This document shows positions 10,055-20,979 of a DNA stretch of 64,000 nt, one piece after another (position 1 is the stretch's first letter; the number at the start of each line of letters is the position of its first letter). The stretch is taken from NCBI GenBank assembly GCA_001970955.1, contig MPUH01000333.1, positions 1 through 64,000 on the forward strand. The letters run 5' to 3'. This DNA comes from Stentor coeruleus (lineage: Eukaryota > Ciliophora > Heterotrichea > Heterotrichida > Stentoridae). The position numbers and the translations under genes are program-made. The notes beneath the pieces are model-generated. The model did no database searches. It had not been told where the DNA came from and saw only the letters and a list, made by a program, of their open reading frames with translations.

Positions 10055-12223
10055 TTAACTATCTTCTTTATTTATCGGTAAGCCATACTTTCTCAACTCT
10101 TTTGATTTCTTTAATATTCCCTGAATTTCTTCCCCTTCCCATGCAACATTTAAAACTGTATTTTCACCACCCAAAAGTTTATCATAAATAAGCATCCCTT
10201 TTCCAGCTGGTAAATCATTATCAAAATCTATAAAAATACTATCATTCGTTTTAAAAGTAATCTTAAAGTTACCTTGCTTTTTTCCCATATCCCAGTTCCC
10301 ATCATAGAAATTACAGTTTTTATCTTGTCCTTTCCCATTTCCATGTTTAATCCCTTTATGCCATTCTCCATAATAAGATTCATTATTAAAATTCTCTGAA
10401 CCATTGCCATGATAAAGCCCATTTTCAAAACTCCCGTTATATTTACGCCCACCAGGATATTCTAAATGCCCATAACCATGCCACACAGAATTCTCTGTAG
10501 TTCCTAAATAATTACTTCCATCATTATAAAAGTAATTTGCATATCTTTTGCTTGCCTTGCCATTTTCCCAACTCTCAGTTATTAAACTACCATCAGATTT
10601 ATACAATTTGCCGTTACTGTTATATAATCCTTTACTAAAATTCCCATAATAGTAAGATCCATCTGTAAAATTCAAAGCTCCTTCCTTTTCAAATTCATCA
10701 TATTCCCAGTTTCCACTGTATTTTTGCATATTTGCCCAAATCATCTCACCTTTACCATGCTTTTTACCAAGATCCCAGTGTCCTTTATATATATCTCCAT
10801 TAGCATATAAACAAATACCATATCCATGCTTTATATTCCCTTCTATATAATTTCCATTATAAATTTCTGTATCTGGTGGTTTGAATTCTGATGCACATTC
10901 ATTGTTTTCAAAGAGAAATAATTTGGAAGGGTCATCAGAGGTTATGCCAAGACCTTCCATTTTATTATTTTTCCATTGTCCTCGATAATACCATCCTGTT
11001 TTTGTAGTGAAAACTCCAAATCCATGCCTAAGATCTTCATTCCAATTACCTGTGTATGTACTTCCATCAGTATAGTGCATTATCCCATTTCCATTTTTTT
11101 TAAATTTGGGCATTTCACCTTTATAATAATCTCCATTAAGGTATTTATAAACCCCTCGATAACCATTATATTTTTTTAAAGATCCATGATAAATCTCGCC
11201 ACTTTTGAATTTCATTTCTCCCGATTCTTCCTCATCTTCATTATAAACTCCTTTAAAAATATCCCCATTATAAAAAACCATAGTCCCAAAACCATTTTTC
11301 TTGCTTGATTCCCACATGCCTTTATAAACTCCTACATCTTTATATTCACAAATTCCATACCCTTTTCTAGTTCCACCATAAAATTGTCCTTTATATGTTT
11401 CAATATCATACTTATAAGAATATCCATCCTCTTCAAATCGATAGAAATATCTCCAGAATCCTTTTGTATAACTGGTATCAGGGTAGTAAATTGTTCCTTC
11501 TCCTATTAAATTATTTGCAATATTATAATTAGTACCACCACCATCCAATATATCCTGCATTTCTTTTTCTCCGAATTTCATCCAGCCTTCATAAATATTC
11601 CACTTACTTGTAATACATAAACAATCAAATTTTTCGCTTATCCCAGGTAATGTTTTTCCTTCAGCTAAAAATAACCTTCCAATATACTCAAAAGTTGGCA
11701 AAAATTCAATAGCAAAATATGTTTTCCCTGATGGAGTTGTGCAGCTTCCTTTTCCTGAAACAAAGTTTTTACAAAACTCACCTTCATAGATAAACCCATG
11801 TTTCCATTGTATTTTACCATAACCTTCCATATTTCAGTTAGTCCAAGACCCTGTATAAATAGTTCCATTTTTTAAGGTTGCAGTCCCTTGTCCACATAAG
11901 TTTCCATTTTCCCAGTTTCCAATATAAGTTCCCCATTCTTCTGATATGATTTCCCCATGTCCATGCCTTTGATCTTGGTGCCATTGTCCTTTGTATATGT
12001 CTTTATTCACATAGATAAAAGTCCCTTGGCCTGACATTTGATTGTTTTTAAACTCACCATTATATGTCCCTTGTCTTAGAGTTAATTTTCCTGTTCCTGA
12101 TCTTTTGGAATTTTTTATCTGGCCTAAGTAAGAAGTTCCATCAAAATATTCGACTTTATATTGATTCTTAGCTTGTTTTTCGAAAACACATGAACCATCT
12201 GGCTTAGACTGGCAACAACCCAT
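10055..12223 (-). CDS. MORN-repeat protein interrupted by one in-frame TGA
   Basis: A long MORN protein: from MGCCQSKPDG to the end it spans 723 codons counting one internal TGA (11831-11833) and the stop. MORN units (consensus Y.G.W..G..hG.G....) run nearly end to end, roughly two dozen in all, e.g. YKGQWHQDQRHGHGEI and YTGNWNEDLRHGFGVF. The Gly-2 start followed by Cys-Cys suggests N-myristoylation and palmitoylation, so a membrane or cortical scaffold is likely. At the TGA the repeat reads YTGSWTN-stop-NMEGYGK: spacing and frame are kept exactly, and a sibling repeat reads WENGNLCGQG, so Gly (GGA) would fit and one substitution could explain it. No 15-nt intron covers it. A recent nonsense allele, read-through or base error are all possible. 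Without read-through the product is 129 residues. Confidence 0.8.
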
Positions 12224-13734
12224 TTATATGCAATATATTAGTTATTTATTAGGCTTTTATTTTCAGTCTTGAATCAAATTATTAAGAAATAAACTTAGAT
12301 TTTGATTAATCATCCTGCTTTACTTCCAATAATAAGAACCTTGATTTTATTTGATTACGGATAAGTGTAAAACTCAGTAATAGATATATTTGATGACAAA
12401 GATAAGTTAAAAATATATAAAGGCTAATTTTAATTTTTAATATCTTAGCCATACTATCATAAACTCTGATTTAGTACTTGGCTTTATGCATAAAAAAATC
12501 TTGGAGGAGAAGAAACTAGTGTGGTGTGAATGCAAGCCCTTTGATTGATAAATATAGTAATGAGGTATCCTTTGCCATACTACTATTGGGACTTACACCG
12601 TGTTATTTTTTCTTTAAATTTTAAAACTTCGCTATATTTAATTGTAATCTCTTTTATTAACTTGGATATTCCTTGTTTTCAAGTTAAGGGCCTTTATATT
12701 TTTTTCACTTATTTGGACTATGATTTCTGGATTATTAATTTTAGATATATTATCATGCATCAGCTATTTTATCAAAATCAAACAATAGAAATTCGCCTAT
12801 AATTATTATCTAAAGCTCATTTTCATATAGACTAATTACATTGGGGTGTTTAATTATTTTTTTATTATTCAAATGATTGAATCTTTAGATTATCCTAGAG
12901 CAATGACTTTTCAATCTTTCACCTAGTCTCCTTTCCACTTAAGTACCCCATCACTGAAAATTAATTATTTGAAATAGGGACAAACATATTAAAATTTTTC
13001 AGTTTCCAAGTTCATGAATACCTTTTCATAAAAAAATGTCTAATGAATTTACAACGCCAAGATCATATTCAACAACTTATTAAAGAAATGCTTACATTGT
13101 CTTAAGCTACAAACTTATCAAAAATAATCATTAAGGATTATTTTTTTGTTAGAGTGACTTTGATCAAATTTTTAATATCACTAGAATAGACAAATTAAAT
13201 TATATCAAACTATGATTAATATGATTAAAAAAAGTCCTTTAGTTTTTGATTAGTCTGAAGATTTTTTTTATTTTCCTTTATCATTTATTCTTAGTTTCAC
13301 CCAAAATAATATATAAGATCAAATTAAAAATGCTTTACCACACCATAAGGTCACTATATAAGCAGGTACGAGGGCCGTCCATATTTTTGGCTTGAATAGT
13401 TTCTATCAATAGACAATTTGTATTATTTTTTTCGCATCTTTCGGTCAAATACTTTCATGGTGGAGGCTGAAATTTCTCTGAGTTTACCTTAGGGAAAAAG
13501 CATAATTCTACAGCTACCTAGACTTTCTTGTTCTAGGTAAGGTTGAAACCTTGAGAGAGAGAGCCGACCTAACATTATCATAATACTATTTAATGTAATA
13601 AATCAGTAAGTCCATTTTCAAATTACAATCATCTTCTATGCCCATAAAAATGTTCACAATTTTATAAAAAAAATTCCTACATTTCGAAAGCATCATTTCC
13701 TGAAACTTTAACTAAATATTCACTAATCTTTAAT
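12224..13734. other. 1.5-kb intergenic with a possible structured RNA
   Basis: The left part is plain AT-rich sequence; a short frame at 12545-12802 has no domain and looks like chance. The right part (about 13340-13580) is less AT-rich and can form hairpins; it is listed separately as a weak ncRNA candidate. Confidence 0.5.
13350..13580. ncRNA. Possible structured non-coding RNA (weak candidate)
   Basis: This stretch stands out from the AT-rich surroundings by its base composition and by small stems: cctaga...tctagg at about 13518-13538 and aaggt...acctt at about 13540-13553, followed by a GA-repeat (gagagagagag). A TATATAAG-like element lies just upstream at about 13355. No long reading frame crosses it. 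I compared it by eye with U1-U6, U3, SRP and RNase P signatures and none fits, so strand, ends and identity are unknown. Confidence 0.22.
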
Positions 13735-14688
13735 TTAAAATTTATTCTTAACTCCAGCCCTCATAGTTTGTGTCTTTCCAGACTTATGACTATTTTTCAA
13801 ACCATTATAAGTTGGGTCTGAAGTCCTTTTTTGATGTTTAATCCCTTCACTTATCGATGAAGCTTTACTCATCTTCCCTTGTATCTCCTCCACATTTCCT
13901 AAACTCATTCTCTCATATTTCCTATTATCCACCTTATTACAATATTCCTTTTTATCATTTATCTCAATACTAGCTTTCGGACTTTTACAAGTAATTATCT
14001 TTGTATTTGGGGTTTTCGCATGCTGAGGAGTTCTAACAACACAACTTTTCATAGGACTTTCTATATCAAAAGGATTTATTTCCATGACCTTAAAACGGTT
14101 TTTCTTATCAGGCGTATCTTGTAAAAAAATATCAATTCGGGATAAAGACTTTCTTTCATTTTTTGAGCTTTGAGAGTCGAATTTGAATCTTACATCACAA
14201 GCGCTGATGGATTTTGGGCTTTGAAATGATTCAGATGAAGCTTTAGTTGAGGAATTTAAAATTTTTATAGAATTTCTGTTGAGTTTAGGTTTGCCAATGA
14301 TGGTTTTTTGGATTTCTTTAGCGGAGTTGATTCGTTTGAGTTGGTTGAAAACTAGACGTTCTTCTTTTTCTTGTATACCTTTGCGGTAGAGACGCTCACC
14401 GATGTTTTTACAGGGTTTTGGAGAGAGGAGTGGCTGAGTTTTTATGGCCATGCTTAGCAGTTTGTGTTCTTCGACCAGCTCGGCAATTAAGTCATAAACT
14501 TTTCTTAATAATACTTCTTCTGTGCCATCATTTGAAATCTTGTTTTTTATATAGAATTCTCTTATAGTCAATCTCGGGTCATCGTGTTCATGTATTTTCA
14601 GGGTGTCGCTCTTTCCGTTGCCAATATCAATGCTTATGTTTAAAAGTTCAACACCTTGTTCTGTTGATTTAGATGGCGCAATAGACAT
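13735..14688 (-). CDS. Basic, low-complexity hypothetical protein
   Basis: 317 residues, not recognised. The first 70 residues look folded: an ISIDIGNGKSDTLKIHEHDD segment followed by DPRLTIREFYIKNKI and a helix EEVLLRKVYDLIAELVEE, an arrangement seen in many ciliate hypothetical proteins (two strands, a DDP turn, then helices). The rest is Ser/Lys-rich and probably disordered, with many S/T-P sites (SPKPCK, FQSPKS, QDTPDK, ESPMKS, RTPQHAKTPN, CKSPKA), which suggests phosphorylation by proline-directed kinases and a cytoskeletal or regulatory role. Start MSIAPSKSTEQG, stop TAA. Convergent or overlapping partners are absent. Confidence 0.65.
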   Translation of the reverse strand: MSIAPSKSTEQGVELLNISIDIGNGKSDTLKIHEHDDPRLTIREFYIKNKISNDGTEEVLLRKVYDLIAELVEEHKLLSMAIKTQPLLSPKPCKNIGERLYRKGIQEKEERLVFNQLKRINSAKEIQKTIIGKPKLNRNSIKILNSSTKASSESFQSPKSISACDVRFKFDSQSSKNERKSLSRIDIFLQDTPDKKNRFKVMEINPFDIESPMKSCVVRTPQHAKTPNTKIITCKSPKASIEINDKKEYCNKVDNRKYERMSLGNVEEIQGKMSKASSISEGIKHQKRTSDPTYNGLKNSHKSGKTQTMRAGVKNKF

Positions 14689-15146
14689 AATAAACTTTTA
14701 TTAAATATGGAATATGGTAGAAAATGGTTACAGTCCAATCTTAAACTAAACAATCCACTCAAAAACCCCCATATTTCATAACAATTTCACTCAAAACTAC
14801 TTATAATAACAATTTTTCCTTTCTCAAAAACATAATCCTACACTTTCCATATATTTGAATATATTCCAAACCAAAATAATATACAACAAACTCTCATTCC
14901 TTACAAAAAACTCCATTCCACCCTAATTCATATTTTCATACAAAAATCCCAAAAACCAATCTATCAACNTATATTTGAATATACTCCAAACCAAAATAAT
15001 ATACAACAAACTCTCATTCCTTACAAAAAACTCCATTCCACCCTAATTCATATTTTCATACAAAAATCCCAAAAACCAATCTATCAACACTAACTTTCTT
15101 CAAATCCTTCTTATTTCATCTTATTCACCTATTATCTAAATCTATA
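14689..15146. other. Intergenic filled mostly by a split direct repeat
   Basis: 458 bp between two minus-strand genes. Most of it is the 119-bp repeat around the N at 14969. The true spacing is probably about 120 bp shorter. Confidence 0.6.
14850..15088. repeat. 119-bp direct repeat split by a single N (assembly join)
   Basis: Copies 14850-14968 and 14970-15088 are equal in length and differ at about one base (tatt/tact early in the unit). They abut the N at 14969 on both sides, as expected of an unmerged overlap between contigs. Confidence 0.88.
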
Positions 15147-17669
15147 CTACTGATTTTCCTCAGTCTCATCAGTCTTCCCTTCACTTTCAAGAATCTCCAA
15201 CAATTCTCTTAATAAATTCGACGTATTCTGCTGCAAAGCATAAGGTAATTTCAATATTTCCCTAATAGCACATTTCATACTCTGCCTTTGTGAGTTCTTT
15301 TCCCAAAACTCTCCACAAATAGCTTCAACACTAAACTCATTTATTGCATCAGCACTAGCTTTTCTAACTGAATGATGTGGATCATGTAATCCTAATAACA
15401 AACTTCTAAATGCTGAAGGACCAATAATCCCAAGTCCTCTTATAGCTTGTGCTCTAACAATAGGACTATCATCTTTAGTCATAGCTTCAATAAGCATAAG
15501 TTGACCTTGGGGTCCTGAAGATACAATCCCAGTAGTACTTGCATCTCTAACTTCTTTAGTAGGGTCTTTAAGGAATTTGAAAAATAAAGGTAAAAGCATT
15601 CTTGGCTTTAAATAAGTTACTTGAAGTTTGGCTTTTTCTGCTAAGTTATTTAGAGTTAATAAGACTTCTTTTCTGATACTTGGCATATTATCGTTTGCTA
15701 GATTGAAAAGAGCCTCAACAACAAAGTCGATGTTGCTACTGAAAACATTAGCGAAAGCAAGAGCACGAACTGCTCCACCTCTTAGTGTAGCATTAGCATT
15801 AGGCTCTTTATTTAACATATCAATAAGAAGTTTTTCACCTATAGGGCCAAGTCGGACAATAGTTTCAGCAACAGTATTTCTATTAATACTTCCATCTCTA
15901 AGGATTTTATAGAGAATAGGGATTGCACTATTGGCTATACTAGGACCAGCTGATGCTAAAGAGATACAAGCAGCTGTTCTTACTTTCCAGTAACTATCTT
16001 TAAGAAGAGACATTAAAGCAGGACCAGCTCTAAATGCAACTGAACCAAGTCGGCCTATAGCCCAAGCAGCCATAGTTCTAACTTGTGCTGATTGATCTCT
16101 AAGCAATCTAGTTAATGAATCTATAGCATCAGCAGCTTCAGGTAAACCAATAAATCCAAGGGCATATGCACTAGTCTCACGAACTCCTTCAAATTCATCT
16201 CTAAGCGACCCAGCCAGAGCTCTGACTACTGGAATAGAGATTTCAGATTTGTCATCTAAAGTTGTCTCATTATTCACTTGGAACTGTGACAAAAATGGAA
16301 ACACTTCTTGAGGACTTTCACTTCTTATCCATCTTTGTAAACTTGATAAGAAATCATTAACATTAAGTTCTAATACTGCTTCTTGATCATCTTGAAGTAC
16401 TACTGGGCCTATTGGTCCTATATACCTACACATAGATCCTGGCATAAGTTGGTATCTTATATTTTCACTTACTAAATGAATATCAAGTTGCTTTGGTCTT
16501 GATGGTACTCTCCAGCATAAAGCCCCTGCTGCAGCCATACGTACTTTGGCTATTGGATTAGACTTGAGCATTCTTATAAGAGCTTGTTCTCCTGGTTGGC
16601 CACAAGCTCTTATTGTACAAGCAAGAAGTTGTCTATCAACAACACCTTCATCTATAAGTTGTAATAATACAGGCATTGCCCCACCTTCCCATACAACAGA
16701 ATACATACGATTAAGTGCAGCTATAGCTTGAAGGCGAATTGAACTGTTTGGACTAAGGGCATCTTGTACTAAAGCAGGGACAATAATATGTCTTTGTATA
16801 GTATTAGTTAAAACTAGTCTTTCTAATACCCATACTTGAAGATAAGCATAATCTTTTGAAGCTATTTTTATAAGTGCTTCAATACCTGCTGGACCTAAAC
16901 GGGATAAGCAAGCAAAGGCTGCTTGATGAATAGAAGGAGTATCTGTAGTTTCATCATGTATAAGTATTGAAGCTAATAAAGGGATGTTGTTTATAGAAGT
17001 CTTATGTGCCCCAATACTCCCAACTACATCTAAAGAACATTCTATTATATCAACATCATACTCATCCCATTTTTCTAATACGGCAAAAACCTCAGCCAAA
17101 ACCTTATCTTTGACTGAAAGGCTTATTTCCTGTCTTTCAATAGCTTCATGTATACCTTGAAGACCTGCTAGTTTTTTTTGGCTATTTGGCGAGCTTAGCG
17201 AGCCTGAGAATCTTAAAACCTTATCATCAGCTGGCAAGTCATGCATTTCTTGGAACTCTTTGCAGCTATCAAAGGACTCTTTAAGTTTTAAAGCTTTTTC
17301 AGCAAATGGATTCGCTTCTTCATGATAGTTTTTGAACTTTTTCGCTGTTACTCGGTCAGTGTTGCCTATTGTGGTCGATGGCGACTCTTCACGAGATTTA
17401 GGGATTTGAAGCATTTTCAAACGTTTTCTCCTAGATGGTGAGTTAATCGACAAGTCCTGTTCAAGAACTTTATTTAAGATATGGTCAGCTGATGTAGCTG
17501 AGGGGAGACTTGAATAAGAAGCCGCTGGAATTCTTGCGGATGGAGGATTAAAGGATGGCCGAATCGCAGAAACCTGAATGCTCTGGCTTTCATTACGATA
17601 ATCATCAGGGTAATCTTCAATCGGCTGCATTTCCTCATCGTCTTCTAAAAACCCGTATTGATAGCTCAT
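15147..17669 (-). CDS. HEAT-repeat scaffold protein
   Basis: 840 residues. An acidic, disordered N-terminus (about 1-150, starting MSYQYGFLEDDEEMQPIEDY) leads into a solenoid of HEAT/PBS-lyase-type repeats that fills the rest. Many units show the D..VR..A..AL..IG pattern: VRMAAAGALCWRV, VRETSAYALGFIGLPEAAD, VRTMAAWAIGRLGSV, VRTAACISLASAGPS, VRDASTTGIVSSGPQ, VRAQAIRGLGIIGPSAF and VRKASADAINEFSVEAI. The C-terminus is acidic. Such solenoids bind proteins and have no catalytic site; some ciliate relatives are ciliary or basal-body proteins, but nothing here fixes the location. Single exon, TGG used for all Trp codons checked. Confidence 0.85.
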   Translation of the reverse strand: MSYQYGFLEDDEEMQPIEDYPDDYRNESQSIQVSAIRPSFNPPSARIPAASYSSLPSATSADHILNKVLEQDLSINSPSRRKRLKMLQIPKSREESPSTTIGNTDRVTAKKFKNYHEEANPFAEKALKLKESFDSCKEFQEMHDLPADDKVLRFSGSLSSPNSQKKLAGLQGIHEAIERQEISLSVKDKVLAEVFAVLEKWDEYDVDIIECSLDVVGSIGAHKTSINNIPLLASILIHDETTDTPSIHQAAFACLSRLGPAGIEALIKIASKDYAYLQVWVLERLVLTNTIQRHIIVPALVQDALSPNSSIRLQAIAALNRMYSVVWEGGAMPVLLQLIDEGVVDRQLLACTIRACGQPGEQALIRMLKSNPIAKVRMAAAGALCWRVPSRPKQLDIHLVSENIRYQLMPGSMCRYIGPIGPVVLQDDQEAVLELNVNDFLSSLQRWIRSESPQEVFPFLSQFQVNNETTLDDKSEISIPVVRALAGSLRDEFEGVRETSAYALGFIGLPEAADAIDSLTRLLRDQSAQVRTMAAWAIGRLGSVAFRAGPALMSLLKDSYWKVRTAACISLASAGPSIANSAIPILYKILRDGSINRNTVAETIVRLGPIGEKLLIDMLNKEPNANATLRGGAVRALAFANVFSSNIDFVVEALFNLANDNMPSIRKEVLLTLNNLAEKAKLQVTYLKPRMLLPLFFKFLKDPTKEVRDASTTGIVSSGPQGQLMLIEAMTKDDSPIVRAQAIRGLGIIGPSAFRSLLLGLHDPHHSVRKASADAINEFSVEAICGEFWEKNSQRQSMKCAIREILKLPYALQQNTSNLLRELLEILESEGKTDETEENQ

Positions 17670-17746
17670 AATTTAAATAACTTTTGATTTCTATGGATTT
17701 AGTCCATGAGCCAATTTAAATTTTTTTTTTATAAAATTAAAGAATT

Positions 17747-18436
17747 CTAGTCAAAAAAAAGCGAGTTTATTTCTTGGACTAAGGCTTTAAAGTCCTGATT
17801 GACATGCTTTTTATTACGGTAGATTTTGTTGCGTCTACCTTTAGTATAAGCTAAAATTATGATTTCAGAATGGATTTTACTTGGCAGGATAAGGATTTTG
17901 TATGGGATAAAAGATGAAGGCTTTAGGATGTGAAATTTTTGAAGATCTCCTTCAGTGATTTTTGTATAAGAACCATCTTTAGGTAGGTTCCATTTTTGGA
18001 ATATACTCGGCCTGCTAGTATAGTTATAAACAGCCACACTAGGGTTTTCCTTATAAGTCTTATAAGATTCTATGGATTTTTTCAAGTAGTCTATATACTG
18101 AGTGTTCGCACTAAGTAAAAATTCTTCTATATTATTAGCCACAGTTATATAGTTCAAGTTAAAAGTAAATTTGCTTTTTGAATTCACATTAAAAGGTGCT
18201 TTAAAGTGGTGTCTCAATATAAACTTCGGGACTTTTTCCTCACTCAAACAGCCAAAATCTTTAAAAGCGCATTTATCAATCTCTTCATCATTAAAACTTA
18301 GCGACACTCTATATTTTAATTCTTTTTTGACTATAGTGTACTTGATAGTTTTTTTACCATTTGAAACCTTTTCCACAATAAACTGTCTATCTAGTGTCTT
18401 ATTCCTCATAATCATATTCCGTACTTCTTCATACAT
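17747..18436 (-). CDS. Hypothetical protein, 229 residues
   Basis: Not recognised. It is a mixed alpha/beta soluble-looking protein without signal peptide or TM segment, with aromatic-rich central parts (YNYTSRPSIFQKWNLPKDG, FHILKPSSFIPYKILILPSK) and a very basic patch KGRRNKIYRNKKH near the C-terminus. Start MYEEVRNMIMRNK, stop TAG. It lies 25 bp downstream of the MORN gene that starts at 19580, on the same strand, so the genes are tightly packed but each probably has its own transcript. Confidence 0.6.
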   Translation of the reverse strand: MYEEVRNMIMRNKTLDRQFIVEKVSNGKKTIKYTIVKKELKYRVSLSFNDEEIDKCAFKDFGCLSEEKVPKFILRHHFKAPFNVNSKSKFTFNLNYITVANNIEEFLLSANTQYIDYLKKSIESYKTYKENPSVAVYNYTSRPSIFQKWNLPKDGSYTKITEGDLQKFHILKPSSFIPYKILILPSKIHSEIIILAYTKGRRNKIYRNKKHVNQDFKALVQEINSLFFD

Positions 18437-18461
18437 TATTGAAAATATTTATAATCCCTAT

Positions 18462-19580
18462 CTAAGAATTCCATTTAATCCTTTTCCCATCTTTCCATTC
18501 ACCTTCTTTTACAGTACCATCAGAGTTTGTATAAATCCCTTTACCTTGTTGTTTACCATTCGCCCATTGTCCTTCATATTTTCTCCCATCAGGCCACATG
18601 AAAACTCCATAACCATGTTTTTTATCATCAAAGTACTCTCCCGAATAGCTCCTCCCATCACTCCAGCTAAAAATCCCTTGACCATGCATTTTATTAGCTT
18701 TCCATTGGCCTTCATATCTTCTTCCATCACCCCAAACATAAACCCCAACACCATCAATATTGTTATCATAAAATTCTCCTTCATACATACTCCCATCAGC
18801 CCAACTGAATTTACCTCTTCCTTCTTTTTTACCGTTTTTATAACTTCCTTCATATCTTGCCCCATCAGTCCAAGTTTCAGCCCCTTGGCCATGTTGTTTG
18901 TCATTTTCCCAATTTCCTTCATATCTTGCCCCATCTGTATGAATATATACTCCATATCCATGTGCTTTATCATCTTTCCAACGCCCTTCATATACATCGC
19001 CATCTGCATGAATTAGCCTACCACATCCATTTGCCTTATCCATACGCCACTCACCTTCGTATTTAGACCCATCATTCCATATTTGGATACCAAAACCATG
19101 ACGATGGTTTTCTAAACTCCACTCACCTGTGAAAATTGCCCCATTTTCCATCTCGACTGGACCACGTTTCACTTTTTTCACATTGTCTGATGTTTCTTTG
19201 ACTGTGAATTTGCCTAGCCGTGCTTGAACAGCTCTTGTTGCACTAGTTGTATAGTCTGGGACAAGATTCATTGGGATTTCTTTTAACTCGGTCCTAAGTA
19301 TTTCTTCATCGTTTTTGGTCATGGGTTGCTCTGAAAATTGCTTATTGTTAGAGTGAAGGGTTATAGTTAAGAGCTTTTGGCAAGACTTTCGGTCTATGTA
19401 ACCACGAAGAAGGTTTTGGAGCTTGAGGATTGCCTCGAGTTCTGAAGATGGCTTAGTATGCTTTATACAGATTTCTTTTATTGCTGACAGATCTTTTTCC
19501 ATTTCTAAACCGTATTTGTCTAGACGTACTTGCTTTTCTTCTGTGACTCCTCCACGAAAACATGAACAGTTTGTTCCCAT
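18462..19580 (-). CDS. MORN-repeat protein with N-myristoylation-type start
   Basis: 372 residues. [11 protein letters not shown] gives Gly-2, Ser-6 and nearby cysteines, a good myristoylation plus palmitoylation signal, so membrane anchoring is likely. A helical region (about 20-125) holds an IQ-like stretch ([18 protein letters not shown]). From about residue 140 to the end come ten or so tandem MORN units of 23 residues, very regular: [63 protein letters not shown] and so on. MORN arrays bind membranes or partner proteins and often organise cortical structures in protists. The regularity contrasts with the more degenerate array in the MORN gene at 10055-12223. Confidence 0.9.
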   Translation of the reverse strand: MGTNCSCFRGGVTEEKQVRLDKYGLEMEKDLSAIKEICIKHTKPSSELEAILKLQNLLRGYIDRKSCQKLLTITLHSNNKQFSEQPMTKNDEEILRTELKEIPMNLVPDYTTSATRAVQARLGKFTVKETSDNVKKVKRGPVEMENGAIFTGEWSLENHRHGFGIQIWNDGSKYEGEWRMDKANGCGRLIHADGDVYEGRWKDDKAHGYGVYIHTDGARYEGNWENDKQHGQGAETWTDGARYEGSYKNGKKEGRGKFSWADGSMYEGEFYDNNIDGVGVYVWGDGRRYEGQWKANKMHGQGIFSWSDGRSYSGEYFDDKKHGYGVFMWPDGRKYEGQWANGKQQGKGIYTNSDGTVKEGEWKDGKRIKWNS

Positions 19581-20979
19581 TTTTTAAATATTTTTTTGAT
19601 TTAAACTGTTGGAAGGAGATTTTTTAGGAAAGTTTTGCCTTTTTATTTTTTATAACAGTTGTGAAGTTTCCAGATGATTTTAATGAAAAATAAATGAATC
19701 AGGCAATTAATTTTTGGAATTTTGGTAAATTTATGAATAAGATAAACAGATTTTAAGTTTTTAGATATCTGGATTTAGGTTTTGTATTTCAAAGAGAAAT
19801 AATTTGATGAATAGAGGCTTCTTACCAGGAAAAATGTGTGATATTTAAGTCATTGGCATATAAAAATAATCATTTTTTAATTTTATTAGATATTAATAAT
19901 GCAAAATCATTGAATTAAGCTTAATTGTACACAAAGGTATATAGTTAGTTTTTATTATACAAGTAANATTTTATTAGATATTAATAATGTAAAATCATTG
20001 AATTAAGCTTAATTGTACACAAAGGTATATAGTTAGTTTTTATTATACAAGTAAAGTATTAAATATAGTAAAGATGCTGATATGAATAAATGGGTAATGA
20101 TATAAAGAAATCCTTTTATGTAGCCTACAAAGCATATTTCATAAGCATGTCTACATTAAATAATATCAAAAAGATATTTTTTAACATATAATCAAAAACT
20201 TGTAGTATTCTTAAAAAAACACGTCACTGTATCACTAAAAAAACTCATTATTGCTTATATACTTAAATTTCCTAATAAGTGATAATCTCCACTTATATAA
20301 TTATAACAAATAATAACATTAAATTATACAATCTTTGAATTGTTTTCTAATTTTCCTTATCATAAAAACAAATTCTTTTAAATTATTTCTTATATTAAGA
20401 CCAAAGATTATTTAGCTTTTATTTTCAATTTCAAAATATTTATCATCAGGAAGCTAATTTAATATAAAATCAAATTTGTAATAAATACTCCTATTCAAAA
20501 CTGAAAAATTTAAACATTATCCAAAAGCTCCTTTCAAAAAAAAAAATATAAAACTAAACGAAAATTTTAAAATCATATCAAAGAACCAACAATCATATTT
20601 TGTTTCATAGCAACCCATCCTAAATTTATTATCATTCTTCCTCATCTATGCAAATTAATCCCAAGAAATTCTATGACCAAATATTATCTTAAAAAAATAA
20701 AAATTTACAGATACATAAGATCTATTTAGCACAAAATCAATAAACACATTCTAAAAACCTCAAATTTACTACATAAAAAACCTTATCTTCTGTCAATCAT
20801 AAGCACTTAATAAATCCAAGCCAATATAATTTTTTCTTTATAATTTCCTAAAATCATCAAACTTTTATCAATTTTTTTTATCTACTCTCAATATTCCAAC
20901 CTTTTCCATTCTTAAATCTTGCTAGATTATTATAAATTTAGTTAGAACATGAATTTCTGTTGCTGTTCTATACAAAAAA
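19581..20979. other. Divergent intergenic between MORN and PDE genes
   Basis: 1.4 kb, AT-rich. The half next to the minus-strand MORN gene is G-rich on the given strand and the half next to the PDE gene is C-rich, which marks two outward-facing 5' regions. It contains the repeat around the N at 19967. No gene is seen. Confidence 0.6.
19880..20054. repeat. 87-bp direct repeat split by a single N (assembly join)
   Basis: Copies 19880-19966 and 19968-20054 differ at about one base (gcaaa/gtaaa) and flank the N at 19967 directly. Confidence 0.88.

Noticed and set aside
11818-11850. A 15- or 16-nt intron covering the TGA of the MORN gene
   Set aside because: No GT...AG pair of that length includes the TGA, and the MORN spacing is already correct without removal of bases.
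12545-12802. An 85-codon plus-strand reading frame
   Set aside because: No domain, no signal, hydrophobic/aromatic composition expected of random AT-rich DNA, and no supporting context.
13430-13500. U5 or U3 small RNA
   Set aside because: Short matches (ctttcg, ggtggag, ctctgagttt; actttca) recall U5 and U3, but the invariant U5 loop GCCUUUUAC and the U3 box A context are missing and the stem arms do not pair.
15147-17669. TGA read as tryptophan (Blepharisma-type code)
   Set aside because: The HEAT, CCT6 and other long genes use TGG for Trp and have no in-frame TGA. The single TGA in the MORN gene stands at a position where Gly or Asn, not Trp, is expected.
18171-19066. Long open frames opposite and alongside the MORN gene
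   Set aside because: They mirror the regular MORN unit length and carry no independent motif.
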